64,000 nt of DNA from Aureliella sp046290675 (lineage in GTDB: Bacteria > Planctomycetota > Planctomycetia > Pirellulales > Pirellulaceae). A model generated the notes under the pieces. The model was not told the origin of the DNA. It ran no database searches and saw only the letters and a list, made by a program, of their open reading frames with translations. The number at the start of each line of letters is the position of its first letter. The stretch's first letter is position 1. Of the stretch, positions 1-8,284 are shown piece after piece. The position numbers and the translations under genes were made by a program. The DNA lies in contig JBKAHA010000003.1 in NCBI GenBank assembly GCA_046290675.1, positions 744,001-808,000 on the forward strand, written 5' to 3'.

Positions 1-243
1 GACGGGAAACGCTATGTTAGTCCGACCATGAACTTAGACGTTGTCTGCCGTATCGGCGGTGGTGACGGATTTGCCGCAGGCTTGTTCTATGGCATGCTCG
101 ACGGTCGCGAGCCAGAGCAAGCCCTGCGTCTCGGTTGGGCCCACGGTGCTTTGCTCACGACCTTTACCGGTGATGTGACGATGGCCAAGCTGCCCGAAGT
201 AGAAGCCGTTGCATCAGGTGGTTCCGCCCGGGTTCAGCGTTAG
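1..243 (+). CDS. kdgK: 2-keto-3-deoxygluconate kinase, PfkB family (5' end missing)
   Basis: Only the last 80 codons are in the window; the frame is open from base 1, so the ATG at 28 is internal. PfkB sugar kinases phosphorylate sugars with ATP. The visible part has the C-terminal signature RIGGGDGFAAGLFYG, whose Asp is the expected catalytic base, followed by the helical end with WAHGALLTTFTGD. The R-I-G-G-G-D variant, in place of the commoner TGAGD, is what I associate with 2-keto-3-deoxygluconate kinases. That would place it in uronate or alginate/pectin breakdown ending in 2-keto-3-deoxy-6-phosphogluconate. A different PfkB substrate cannot be excluded without the N-terminus. A strong terminator follows. 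Confidence 0.75.
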   Translation, partial: DGKRYVSPTMNLDVVCRIGGGDGFAAGLFYGMLDGREPEQALRLGWAHGALLTTFTGDVTMAKLPEVEAVASGGSARVQR

Positions 244-298
244 GAAAATCCGTACCTGCCTGGCTATGTGAGTACCGGCGACGCACGCGAGATGACGC

Positions 299-337
299 AA
301 CCGCATCAGGTGATAGGCCTGGTGCGGTTGTTTTTTT
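299..337 (+). terminator. Intrinsic terminator after the sugar kinase
   Basis: A 12-bp stem (299-310 with 318-329, one G-U pair) encloses a 7-base loop. It is followed at 331-337 by seven T residues. It lies 56 bases after the kinase stop and before the next gene, so it should end kinase transcription. Confidence 0.85.
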
Positions 338-417
338 GTTCGAGTGGTGCGAGCCTCCGACAAACTTCGTGAGCCACCGAATCTGATCTGTCGGAGCGGG
401 TTAGTTGAGTCGCTGCT

Positions 418-1248
418 ATGCAAGACAAATCAATGCCGCAAAAACATGCGGGGCAACCAAACGAGACGCGTAAATCGGTCTTGGCGATAGCAGCGCATCC
501 GGACGACATTGAATTTGTGATGGCTGGCACGTTGATGCAGCTAGTCGCGCGCGGCTGGCAGGCACACTACTTCAACATCGCCAATGGTTGTTGCGGATCG
601 ATGACGATGGAGCCCGCTGAATGTGCTCGTACGCGGCTCGGCGAAGCGCAGGATGCTGCCGCTGCTTTGCCAGCCACCTTCTATGCACCGCTCTGTAATG
701 ACATGGAGATCTTCTACACGACGCCATTGTTGGCGGGGGTTGCCAGTGTGATTCGGCGGGCTGCCCCATCCATTATCCTCACGCATTCTCTGGAAGATTA
801 CATGGAAGACCATCAGAATGCAGCTCGATTAGCTGTATCGGGGGCGTTCGTGCGAGGAGTGCCTAATTACAAGTGCGAACCCGTCGGGGAGTGCTACTTT
901 GAAGATGTGGCTATTTATCACGCGCAGCCGCATGGAAATCGCGGTCCAATGGGGGGCGTAATTCGGCCAGGTTTGTGTGTGGACGTGACAGATTATGCAA
1001 TGCGCAAGAAGCAGCTACTCGAGAAGCACCGCAGTCAAGCTTCCTGGTTAGACGAATCTCAGGGGATGGACTCCTATGTGGCGACCATGGAAGAATTGAA
1101 CGCAGAAGTCGGTACGATGAGCGGAACTTTTTCTCTGGCCGAGGGCTGGAGGCAACATCTTCACATTGGCTACTCGCGACCGGGATTCGATCCTTTGGCG
1201 GAAGCCTTGTCAGAATCCTGTGTCCGTTTGGATCAATCGCGAAATTAG
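418..1248 (+). CDS. PIG-L/LmbE family deacetylase
   Basis: A 276-residue protein of the LmbE/PIG-L family: zinc-dependent N-deacetylases acting on N-acetylglucosaminyl or related amide substrates (GlcNAc-PI, mycothiol and bacillithiol precursors, chitobiose). The family motif AHPDD is at residues 26-30 and a D-x-x-x-D-H motif at 127-132; these supply metal ligands and the catalytic Asp. No signal peptide is seen, so it is probably cytoplasmic. ATG 433 is an alternative start. The substrate cannot be read from sequence. It lies between a sugar kinase and tsaD, which does not settle a pathway but fits amino-sugar metabolism. Confidence 0.85.
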   Translation: MQDKSMPQKHAGQPNETRKSVLAIAAHPDDIEFVMAGTLMQLVARGWQAHYFNIANGCCGSMTMEPAECARTRLGEAQDAAAALPATFYAPLCNDMEIFYTTPLLAGVASVIRRAAPSIILTHSLEDYMEDHQNAARLAVSGAFVRGVPNYKCEPVGECYFEDVAIYHAQPHGNRGPMGGVIRPGLCVDVTDYAMRKKQLLEKHRSQASWLDESQGMDSYVATMEELNAEVGTMSGTFSLAEGWRQHLHIGYSRPGFDPLAEALSESCVRLDQSRN

Positions 1249-1317
1249 ATCTGATGCGGGCGGCTCCAGAGCCAACAGGATTGTTCTCAATTGGAATTGT
1301 TTTTTTCGGGTGCCAGT

Positions 1318-2352
1318 TTGACGAAGTTAATTCTGTCAATTGAAACCACTTGTGACGAGACAGCTGCGGCGCTAATTGACCGAAATCGGCGAGTTGTTGC
1401 TGCGGCAGTAGCAAGTCAGGAGGCGATTCACGATCGATTTCAAGGCGTTGTGCCAGAGCTGGCGGCGCGATCGCATTTGGAGCGGATCGTCCCGATCGTC
1501 GATCAGGTGGTGCAAGAGGCTGGTGTGAATCCAGTCGAAGATCTGCTGGCTGTGGCTGTGGCGACGGAGCCAGGGTTGCCTGGATCGCTGTTAGTTGGAC
1601 TTGCAGCGGCGAAGGGATTGTGTGTGGCCTGGTCGAAGCCACTCATTTCAATTAACCACATCCAGGCACATATTTATGCCTGCCAGATGGGCCACGCGAC
1701 CTCCATCTTTCCCTGCGTTGGTTTCGTGGTCAGCGGTGGGCACACGAATCTTTATCGCTGTGAGTCGGCGGACCGGTGGAAGTACCTTGGCGGAACGATC
1801 GATGACGCGGTTGGAGAAGCTTTCGACAAAGTTGCCGTCATGCTGGGCTTGCCCTACCCCGGCGGGCCACACTTGAGTCGATTAGCGGAGCGAGGGGATC
1901 CCAACGCGATTGAATTGCCGCGACCAATGTTGAAAGACCTTTCTACGCTAAATATGAGTTTCTCAGGTTTGAAGACGGCGGTGCGATATAAGCTTGTTGG
2001 AGTCGGGAAGCAGGATTTTCGAGAACTCGACATTCCGGACGACCGCCGAGCAGATGTGGCTGCCAGTTTTCAAGCGGCGGCCATCGATTGCGTCGTCAGC
2101 AAAGCCAAACTCGCCCTTCAGAAATCGCAGCTCGACCGATTGTGCGTGGGAGGTGGTGTGGCAGCCAATCGTGTTCTGCGTAAGCGGCTTGAGTCGGCAT
2201 GTTCAGACACCGGAGCCGAGCTGATTATTGCACCGCCGGAGCTTTGCACCGACAATGCCGCGATGGGGGCTATTGCCTGGGAGAAGGCGGAGCGAGACGA
2301 CTTCGCACCACTGAACGTGGATATCCAACCCGGGTTGCTCCGTGGCGAATAA
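1318..2352 (+). CDS. tsaD: tRNA N6-adenosine threonylcarbamoyltransferase TsaD
   Basis: TsaD transfers the threonylcarbamoyl group onto A37 of ANN-decoding tRNAs, together with TsaB and TsaE. The protein starts with the canonical ILSIETTCDET and has the metal-binding HIQAH at residues 114-118, a glycine-rich VSGGHTNL segment and the C-terminal GGVAANRVLR nucleotide-binding segment. The length of about 344 residues is normal. TTG at 1318 gives the usual short MTKLILSIE start; ATG 1291 would add nine unusual residues. No other t6A gene is nearby. Confidence 0.95.
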   Translation: MTKLILSIETTCDETAAALIDRNRRVVAAAVASQEAIHDRFQGVVPELAARSHLERIVPIVDQVVQEAGVNPVEDLLAVAVATEPGLPGSLLVGLAAAKGLCVAWSKPLISINHIQAHIYACQMGHATSIFPCVGFVVSGGHTNLYRCESADRWKYLGGTIDDAVGEAFDKVAVMLGLPYPGGPHLSRLAERGDPNAIELPRPMLKDLSTLNMSFSGLKTAVRYKLVGVGKQDFRELDIPDDRRADVAASFQAAAIDCVVSKAKLALQKSQLDRLCVGGGVAANRVLRKRLESACSDTGAELIIAPPELCTDNAAMGAIAWEKAERDDFAPLNVDIQPGLLRGE

Positions 2353-2452
2353 CCAAATCCGCTGCCTTTGATTTTGCGTGCTTGGGAACAAGAGTGAATT
2401 TCTCGATTGCGTTATTCCCTGTTTCTGTTCACCCCGTAAGAAGCGAAACACG

Positions 2453-3799
2453 ATGGTCTGTTCGAATGAGCAATCAAAGCGTTCGTCCACTTTGCTTGTA
2501 ACTTTGGATTCCAGCTTTCTGCGAATGCCGCTACCCGATTGGCGATCTGCAGTCTTGCCATTCTTGTTCGCACGATTCACACGGTTATGGAGTGTGGTGT
2601 TGCTTGCAACATCAGTCAGTCCGGCGTTGGGGCAGGATGCTGGTTTGGGAACCCATGAGGTGTTACTCGAAACGCCCGGAGGCGATCTTGCGTTTACGAT
2701 TGCGTTGAGCACGGAAGGTGGCGATGTTCGTGCCGAAGTGGTGAATGGTCCCGAGCGTATTCCCGTCACCGTGCGCAAAGACAAATCGTCGTTCGCTCTG
2801 GATTTCCCACATTTCGCGTCTGAAATTGTGTTTGAGATGGATGTGGGAAAGTTGATGCGCAGAACGCAGCGAGACGAATTGATATCAGGAATGTGGACGA
2901 AGCGGCGCGGCCCGGACCAAGATGCGAAGGTGCCATGCCAGCTGCGCAAAGTGGTTACGAGAAGATGGGAATCGCCGGAGCCTTTTCTCGGGCGATGGTC
3001 GGTATCGTTCGCGGACTCAGATGATCTTGCGGTTGGAGTCTTCGAGCGATTCAGAGGCAAGGAAGTGCTGGGAACGTTTTTGACGACCACCGGGGACTAT
3101 CGGTATCTGCATGGTGGGGTCCTCAACGGCAGGCTTAGGCTGACGTGCTTCGATGGAGCACATGCATTCTTGTTTCATTCAGGAATCGCTGCGGATGGCG
3201 TGCTGAGTGGCGAGTTCTACTCAGGGAATTGGTATCGGGATACTTGGACTGCCACACGGGATGAGAATGCGAGGCTGCCAGATGCGTTTCAGCAGACCAG
3301 CCTGGCAGGCAGTGAGAATCTCGCCGGCTTAGAGTTCCCTGATGCTGAGGGGCGACCTCATGAGTTGTCGGAACTGGCTAAGCAGGGAACGGTCACGCTA
3401 GTCGAAGTCTTTGGGACTTGGTGCCCCAATTGCCATGACGAAGCCGCCTATTTGAAGGAACTAAGGGGCAAGTATGGCGGCAAAGGCCTGCAAGTCGTTG
3501 GGCTGGCCTTTGAGCTGAGTGGCGATTTTGAAAAAGACGCCTTGCAGGTGCAACGTTATCGAGATCGGTTTGGAATCGATTATCCAATTCTGATTGCGGG
3601 GACTTCAGACAAGGCGCTAGCCTCGAAACAGTTTCCGATCGTCGATCGTATTCGCAGCTACCCCACGACGCTCTTCGTAGATCGGAACGGCAAGATACGA
3701 GCTGTGTACACAGGCTTTTCGGGCCCCGCGACCGGCAAAGCTCATGTCCGGCTTCGGGGCGCTTTCGAAGCGCTGATCGATAAGCTCATGCAGGAGTGA
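2453..3799 (+). CDS. Exported thioredoxin-like (TlpA/redoxin) protein
   Basis: About 448 residues. A hydrophobic stretch near residues 40-58 ending in ALGQ looks like a signal peptide, so the mature protein is probably outside the cytoplasmic membrane. The first two thirds (about 65-300) is an uncharacterised beta-rich region. The last third is a TlpA-like thioredoxin fold: VEVFGTWCPNCHDEA holds the redox motif WCPNC, followed by a typical redoxin core and the cis-Pro region SYPTTLFVDRNGKI. It probably acts as a disulfide reductase or oxidase in the periplasm. The start is uncertain: GTG 2378, ATG 2453 and ATG 2525 are in frame, and I took 2453 because an AAGAAG lies in front of it. Confidence 0.8.
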   Translation: MVCSNEQSKRSSTLLVTLDSSFLRMPLPDWRSAVLPFLFARFTRLWSVVLLATSVSPALGQDAGLGTHEVLLETPGGDLAFTIALSTEGGDVRAEVVNGPERIPVTVRKDKSSFALDFPHFASEIVFEMDVGKLMRRTQRDELISGMWTKRRGPDQDAKVPCQLRKVVTRRWESPEPFLGRWSVSFADSDDLAVGVFERFRGKEVLGTFLTTTGDYRYLHGGVLNGRLRLTCFDGAHAFLFHSGIAADGVLSGEFYSGNWYRDTWTATRDENARLPDAFQQTSLAGSENLAGLEFPDAEGRPHELSELAKQGTVTLVEVFGTWCPNCHDEAAYLKELRGKYGGKGLQVVGLAFELSGDFEKDALQVQRYRDRFGIDYPILIAGTSDKALASKQFPIVDRIRSYPTTLFVDRNGKIRAVYTGFSGPATGKAHVRLRGAFEALIDKLMQE

Positions 3800-3803
3800 G
3801 CCA

Positions 3804-3824
3804 GGCGCAACACTCATTTGCGCC
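3804..3824. terminator. Hairpin between converging genes
   Basis: A 7-bp perfect stem (3804-3810 with 3818-3824) sits in the 78-base gap between the redoxin gene and the oppositely oriented carrier gene. No T-tract follows on either strand, so its role as a terminator is only suggested by its position. Confidence 0.35.
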
Positions 3825-3877
3825 ATGACCGCCCAGTCGTCTGCTGTCGTCCTTTTCGAGGCATCCCATTCGATGGC

Positions 3878-5542
3878 TCAGATCCCCATCCATGGCTTGA
3901 TGACCACAAACGTGAGGATGGTCACGACAAATAGGGCCAGGATATTGAGCACAACGCCCGCTCTGATCATCTGGGGAAGTTCGATTTCTCCCGAACCGAA
4001 AACGATCGCGTTTGGTGGCGTCGCTACGGGCAGCATAAAGGCGCAGCTTGCCGCCACTGTCGCAGGGATGATCAGCAAGTAGGGGTGAATTCCGATCCCA
4101 GGTGCGACGGCAGCGAGAACGGGTACCAAAGAAGTCGTGGTGGCCACGTTCGACGTTAGTTCCGTCATAAACACAATGGCGGCCGTCACTAGCAACACGG
4201 TCAGAAAGATTGGTAAGTCTCCGATGCGGCCGGCGTAGCTTCCCAGGAATTCTGCGACGCCGTTATTGGCAATCGCGGTGGCTAAACTGAGTCCGCCACC
4301 AAACATAATCAAGATACCCCACGGCATTTTGTTGACCGTCTTCCAGTCCATTGCAAACTCGCGTTCTTGTATGGAAGTGGGGATGAGGAACAGGGAGATG
4401 GCGGCCGTCATGGCGATACCAGTGTCCGAGATGCCGCTCAGTGGCGTGTAAATTTCTCCTTGCCATGCGAACTCAATTCGTGCGATGAGGGGTCGGAAAA
4501 GCCACCCAACAACGGCACCGATGAAGACCAGAAAGGTAATCCATTCCCCGCGATTGACGCTCCCAAGACGTTTCAGCTCGGTACGGATGAGCTCTTTGCC
4601 GCCCTGGAGCTCAATGCCGCGGATCGGGAAGAGGACCTTGGTCAAGAGCAGGTAAATGATGGGTAGAAAAACCACAGTCAGCGAAAGGCCAATGGGAAGC
4701 CAAGAGCTAAAGTCGAAGCGATAGCGATAGGGGGCAGCAATGTTGCGTTCAAGGAAACCAATCAAAAAGGCATTGGTGGGGGTGCCGATGATCGTCATGA
4801 TTCCGCCAACCGATGCCGCATAAGCGATACCAAGTAACAAGCAGGTTCCGAACTGAGTGGTCGTCCTCCCGTCGGTGTCTTCCTCTGGTGTCTTGCCTTG
4901 GACCAGAGCAATGGTGCTCAACGCGATCGGTAACATCATTGCTGTGGTGGCTGTGTTCGAAACAAACGCGCTCAGAACGGCTGTTACCACCATGAATCCG
5001 GCAATCATTCTCGACGCGCTGGTTCCAATCAAGCTCAGTGTGAGCAATGCGATTCTCTTTCCCAGTCCCCACCTCTCCATCGACAACGCGAGGATGAAAC
5101 CGCCGAAGTAAAGGAAGATCAAGTAGTTCGCGTAAGGCGCCGAAGCGGCGCGGATGTCGGCGGCGCCCAACAAGGGGAAGAGAACAAGTGGGAGTAAGGC
5201 AGTTGCGCTGATTTCGATCGCTTCGGTCAGCCACCATAGTCCCATCCAGACCATCACAGCTAAAGTTGCCCGGCCTTCCCACGAAAATTCGCTTGTTTCG
5301 ATGGGACTCTCAGCCTCGCCGACTCGCTCGTAAGTCATGAGGTCGTTAGCCATGCTGTCGTCTGGGGCTTCCGTTGCGGCAGCTTCTTTGGGAGAGGACG
5401 TTTGTGCAACGCTTGTTGCCTCAGGAGGCTGGGCTGGTATGTAATCGGCAGGCAACCAAATCATACATGCAGTCGCCAAGGCTGGTCCTAGGAACAGGCC
5501 TAGCCACTGAATAGCTTTCTTCGATCGCGATGAGGATTGCAT
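3878..5542 (-). CDS. SLC13/DASS family sodium:anion symporter
   Basis: A 554-residue membrane protein with about 12 hydrophobic segments. Family hallmarks are the SNT-type motif SAFVSNTATTAMMLP, a second inverted copy ELTSNVATTTSLVP (SNV instead of SNT), and LPVATPPNAIVFGSG near the end. Members import C4-dicarboxylates, citrate or sulfate with Na+. The first membrane segment (about 12-32) is separated from the next by a hydrophilic stretch of about 60 residues rich in Ala, Pro, Glu and Ser, longer than usual. In this sulfatase-rich window sulfate is possible, but dicarboxylates are equally likely. The gene is alone on this strand and diverges from nnrD. Confidence 0.88.
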   Translation of the reverse strand: MQSSSRSKKAIQWLGLFLGPALATACMIWLPADYIPAQPPEATSVAQTSSPKEAAATEAPDDSMANDLMTYERVGEAESPIETSEFSWEGRATLAVMVWMGLWWLTEAIEISATALLPLVLFPLLGAADIRAASAPYANYLIFLYFGGFILALSMERWGLGKRIALLTLSLIGTSASRMIAGFMVVTAVLSAFVSNTATTAMMLPIALSTIALVQGKTPEEDTDGRTTTQFGTCLLLGIAYAASVGGIMTIIGTPTNAFLIGFLERNIAAPYRYRFDFSSWLPIGLSLTVVFLPIIYLLLTKVLFPIRGIELQGGKELIRTELKRLGSVNRGEWITFLVFIGAVVGWLFRPLIARIEFAWQGEIYTPLSGISDTGIAMTAAISLFLIPTSIQEREFAMDWKTVNKMPWGILIMFGGGLSLATAIANNGVAEFLGSYAGRIGDLPIFLTVLLVTAAIVFMTELTSNVATTTSLVPVLAAVAPGIGIHPYLLIIPATVAASCAFMLPVATPPNAIVFGSGEIELPQMIRAGVVLNILALFVVTILTFVVIKPWMGI

Positions 5543-5806
5543 TGAGCCGCCTTGTCGTCGGTATTCGTGGCTAACTTCGACCTGCAGGACTGATTTTCAC
5601 ACGGTCAGAATATTGGATAGTTTGCAGAAACGGAGAGTATAGAGTCGCGAAGCGAGGCATGCGAAGAGCGAGGTGGCGGAAGATGGTCGGAATGGCTAGG
5701 AGCGAGCCCATCCGTAGCCTATGATCATGCCGATTCAAAACCCGGCGAGTGGACCTGGAACGGAATCAATTCTGAAGTGCACTGTTTGATCGCTTTGATT
5801 GCCCAA

Positions 5807-5818
5807 GGGAGGGGAGGA
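5807..5818 (+). promoter_or_regulatory. Strong ribosome-binding site fixing the TTG start of nnrD
   Basis: A purine run GGGAGGGGAGGA lies directly before TTG 5821. It supports this rare start codon and leaves no need for an upstream ATG. Confidence 0.7.
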
Positions 5819-5820
5819 CG

Positions 5821-6720
5821 TTGCAACGAGTAGAAGAGCTACCGGAGTCGCCCGAGCGTAGGAGCACCGGGCACAAGGGCACCTTTGGACGCGTCTTGGC
5901 GGTCGGAGGTAGTCGAGGGATGGGGGGTGCTATTTCGCTGTGTGCTCAGGCCGCGCTTCACGGTGGAGCTGGATTGGTCACAGTGGCGACGCCAGAGCCC
6001 GTCGCCGACGTTGTTGCTTCCATGCACCCCTCGTACATGACCCTCGCGTTATCCGCGGAAAGCGGCTGTGTGGCTGCCACGGCTCACCAAGCTGCACTTG
6101 AACTGGCCAGCGAACAAAATGCAGTCGCGTTGGGACCGGGGATGGGGCAAGCCGAATCGGCCAAGCTCTTCGTGAGGACTTTCATTCGGTCGCTCGAGAT
6201 ACCCCACGTCATCGATGCAGACGGATTGAATGCCCTGGCAGGCACTGACGCTCTAGCCACGCCGGGGATTTCGGCTCGTATCCTGACACCGCACCCAGGA
6301 GAGTTCGCCCGCCTATTGGGTAGGAGTACGGGCGACGTCGAGAGGAATCGAGAGTCACTAGCGACTGAGTTTGCTCGAAAATTTGGCGTCGTCCTGGTGC
6401 TGAAGGGGGCGGACACGATCGTCACCGATGGCGAGCGGATCACGACCTTCGAGTTCCGCAATTCGGCGCTGGCAACGGGAGGATCCGGGGACGTGTTAAC
6501 TGGGCTCGTCGCAGCCTTGCTTGCCCAAGGTATGGAGGCTTTCTCGGCAGCTCAGCTCGGCGTGCACCTACATGGACTTGCAGGGAAAGCGGCCGGGGAT
6601 CGTTTCTCGGCACCATTTACGACTTCCCTCGAGATCTTGGGGTGCCTGAGCGACGCTTGGCTGCAACACAATCGTAGCCATTCCGGTTCCCCTGGTAGTA
6701 TTGGATTCATTACGAAGTAA
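5821..6720 (+). CDS. nnrD: ADP-dependent (S)-NAD(P)H-hydrate dehydratase
   Basis: A repair enzyme that uses ADP (or ATP) to dehydrate damaged NADHX and NADPHX back to NADH and NADPH. The 299-residue protein has the ribokinase-like fold of the C-terminal half of bifunctional Nnr: KGTFGRVLAVGGSRGMGGA near the N-terminus, the LTPHPGEFARLLG segment in mid-protein, and the nucleotide-binding ATGGSGDVLTG with the catalytic Asp. The epimerase half (NnrE) is absent, so the organism either encodes it elsewhere or relies on spontaneous epimerisation. It starts with TTG behind a strong ribosome-binding site. The next gene starts 22 bases downstream, so they may be cotranscribed. Confidence 0.93.
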   Translation: MQRVEELPESPERRSTGHKGTFGRVLAVGGSRGMGGAISLCAQAALHGGAGLVTVATPEPVADVVASMHPSYMTLALSAESGCVAATAHQAALELASEQNAVALGPGMGQAESAKLFVRTFIRSLEIPHVIDADGLNALAGTDALATPGISARILTPHPGEFARLLGRSTGDVERNRESLATEFARKFGVVLVLKGADTIVTDGERITTFEFRNSALATGGSGDVLTGLVAALLAQGMEAFSAAQLGVHLHGLAGKAAGDRFSAPFTTSLEILGCLSDAWLQHNRSHSGSPGSIGFITK

Positions 6721-6741
6721 GCGGAGTGGAGCAGTCGCAAA

Positions 6742-8004
6742 ATGATTTGTTGCCTAACAAAGATCGCAAGCATCTATTTTTCCTGGATCTTCGCGTGCAC
6801 AGTGATTACGGGGGCGACGGCATTTGCGGAAGACTGGATTCCCGCGAAGTCCAATGGAACCATCCGAGTCGCCACCTTTAACGTGTCGTTGAACCGACCG
6901 GAAGATGGTAAGCTCGCCAAGGACCTACAAGCTGGTGACGCTCAGGCAATGGCGGTGGCAGCAGTCATTCGTGCGGTTCAGCCCGATGTTCTTTTGCTGA
7001 ACGAGTTAGATTATGACTCGACCGGCGATAACGCTTCGCTGTTCGCGTCACGCTATTTGGCAGCAACGGCCCGAGATAGCTTGGGCGGTGCAGCTTGGAG
7101 CTTGCCGTTCGTTTACTCTGCCCCAGTCAATACAGGTGTGCCGAGTGGACTGGATTTGAACCAGAACGGAAGTTCAACGGATCCGGACGATGCTTGGGGG
7201 TACGGGAAGTTTCCTGGGCAGTATGGAATGGCGGTGCTTAGTCGATTTCCGATTGACGACAACAACGTCAGGCGGTTTCAGAATATGCGATGGTCATCGA
7301 TGCCAAACGCCCTGGCTCCGATGCTGAGTGATGGGAGTCCCTACTACCCTGCTGACGTTTGGAAAAGTCTGCGGCTTTCGTCAAAAAGTTTCTGGGATGT
7401 TCCAGTTCGCGTTCGGATTGCTGGCAAAGAGGTAACTCTTCATGCATTGACAAGCCATCCAACTCCGCCGGCCTTTGACGGGCCCGAAGACCGCAACGGT
7501 TGTCGCAACCATGATGAGATTCGGTTGGTCATCGACTACCTCGAGAACCGAGAATACTTGGTTGACGATGATGGAAAGCGAGGCGGTTTGGCCAAGGATC
7601 AGTCCTTCGTAGTCCTGGGCGATCTGAATAGTGACCCGAACGACGGCGGCAGTCAAACTGATGCCATTCGGGACTTGCTTGCTCATCAGCGAGTGGCACG
7701 GGCCCCTGCACCCAGCAGTATGGGAGCCGCGCGAGCTTCCAAGCTACAGGGCGGTGCCAATGCGAAACATCGTGGACCTGCAAATGAGGATACAGGTGAT
7801 TTCAGTGATCGCGCGGTGGGCAATTTGCGAATTGACTATGCGCTCCCCAGTGCTGATTGGAAGGTCGTTCAGAGCGGTGTTTTTTGGCCCGACTTGACTG
7901 AAGTTTCCGAAACGGACCGGCGAGCTATACAAAAGTGCCTTGAAGCTTCTGACCACCACCTTGTTTGGATCGATCTGCAGCTGGCTTCGGAATCCAATCT
8001 CTAG
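6742..8004 (+). CDS. Exported endonuclease/exonuclease/phosphatase family protein
   Basis: A 420-residue protein with an N-terminal signal peptide (hydrophobic residues about 8-27, ending near TAFAED). The mature part has the EEP fold: TIRVATFNVSLNR at the start, NELDYDS with the metal-binding Glu, LSRFPI, VVLGDLNSDPNDGG with the DxN pair, and a C-terminal SDHHLVWIDL with the catalytic Asp-His. Such extracellular proteins act as nucleases or phosphodiesterases, possibly to scavenge phosphate. The DLNQNGSSTDPDDAWG segment resembles secreted EEP proteins of marine bacteria. Substrate unknown. Confidence 0.9.
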   Translation: MICCLTKIASIYFSWIFACTVITGATAFAEDWIPAKSNGTIRVATFNVSLNRPEDGKLAKDLQAGDAQAMAVAAVIRAVQPDVLLLNELDYDSTGDNASLFASRYLAATARDSLGGAAWSLPFVYSAPVNTGVPSGLDLNQNGSSTDPDDAWGYGKFPGQYGMAVLSRFPIDDNNVRRFQNMRWSSMPNALAPMLSDGSPYYPADVWKSLRLSSKSFWDVPVRVRIAGKEVTLHALTSHPTPPAFDGPEDRNGCRNHDEIRLVIDYLENREYLVDDDGKRGGLAKDQSFVVLGDLNSDPNDGGSQTDAIRDLLAHQRVARAPAPSSMGAARASKLQGGANAKHRGPANEDTGDFSDRAVGNLRIDYALPSADWKVVQSGVFWPDLTEVSETDRRAIQKCLEASDHHLVWIDLQLASESNL

Positions 8005-8284
8005 GGGACGGGGGAGCTGACCGCGTGGCACTATTGCGGTTCCCCTACGCCCACTGACCAATGGTCGTTGCCTTTCCTACAATGGACGCTGCTTTGACGC
8101 GACCGATACTGCGCAACGAGTATTGTCCGTCCAGTAAGCAAAACCGACATACTGATTGGGCTCACCAGGGATTCGATGTGCACACGCACTGTCCACGATG
8201 ACCAAGCTCAACTGAGTTTGCGGTTCGCCTAAGAAAACATTTAAGACACCAAGTAAAGCAAGACTTGATGCGAAGGAGAACATC

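Noticed and set aside
911..1642. 243-codon open frame on the minus strand
   Set aside because: It lies opposite the PIG-L and tsaD genes, both with clear family motifs, and its product is low-complexity Pro/Arg/Ser-rich.
2203..3090. 295-codon minus-strand frame
   Set aside because: Antisense to the redoxin gene and tsaD end; no family features, unusual composition.
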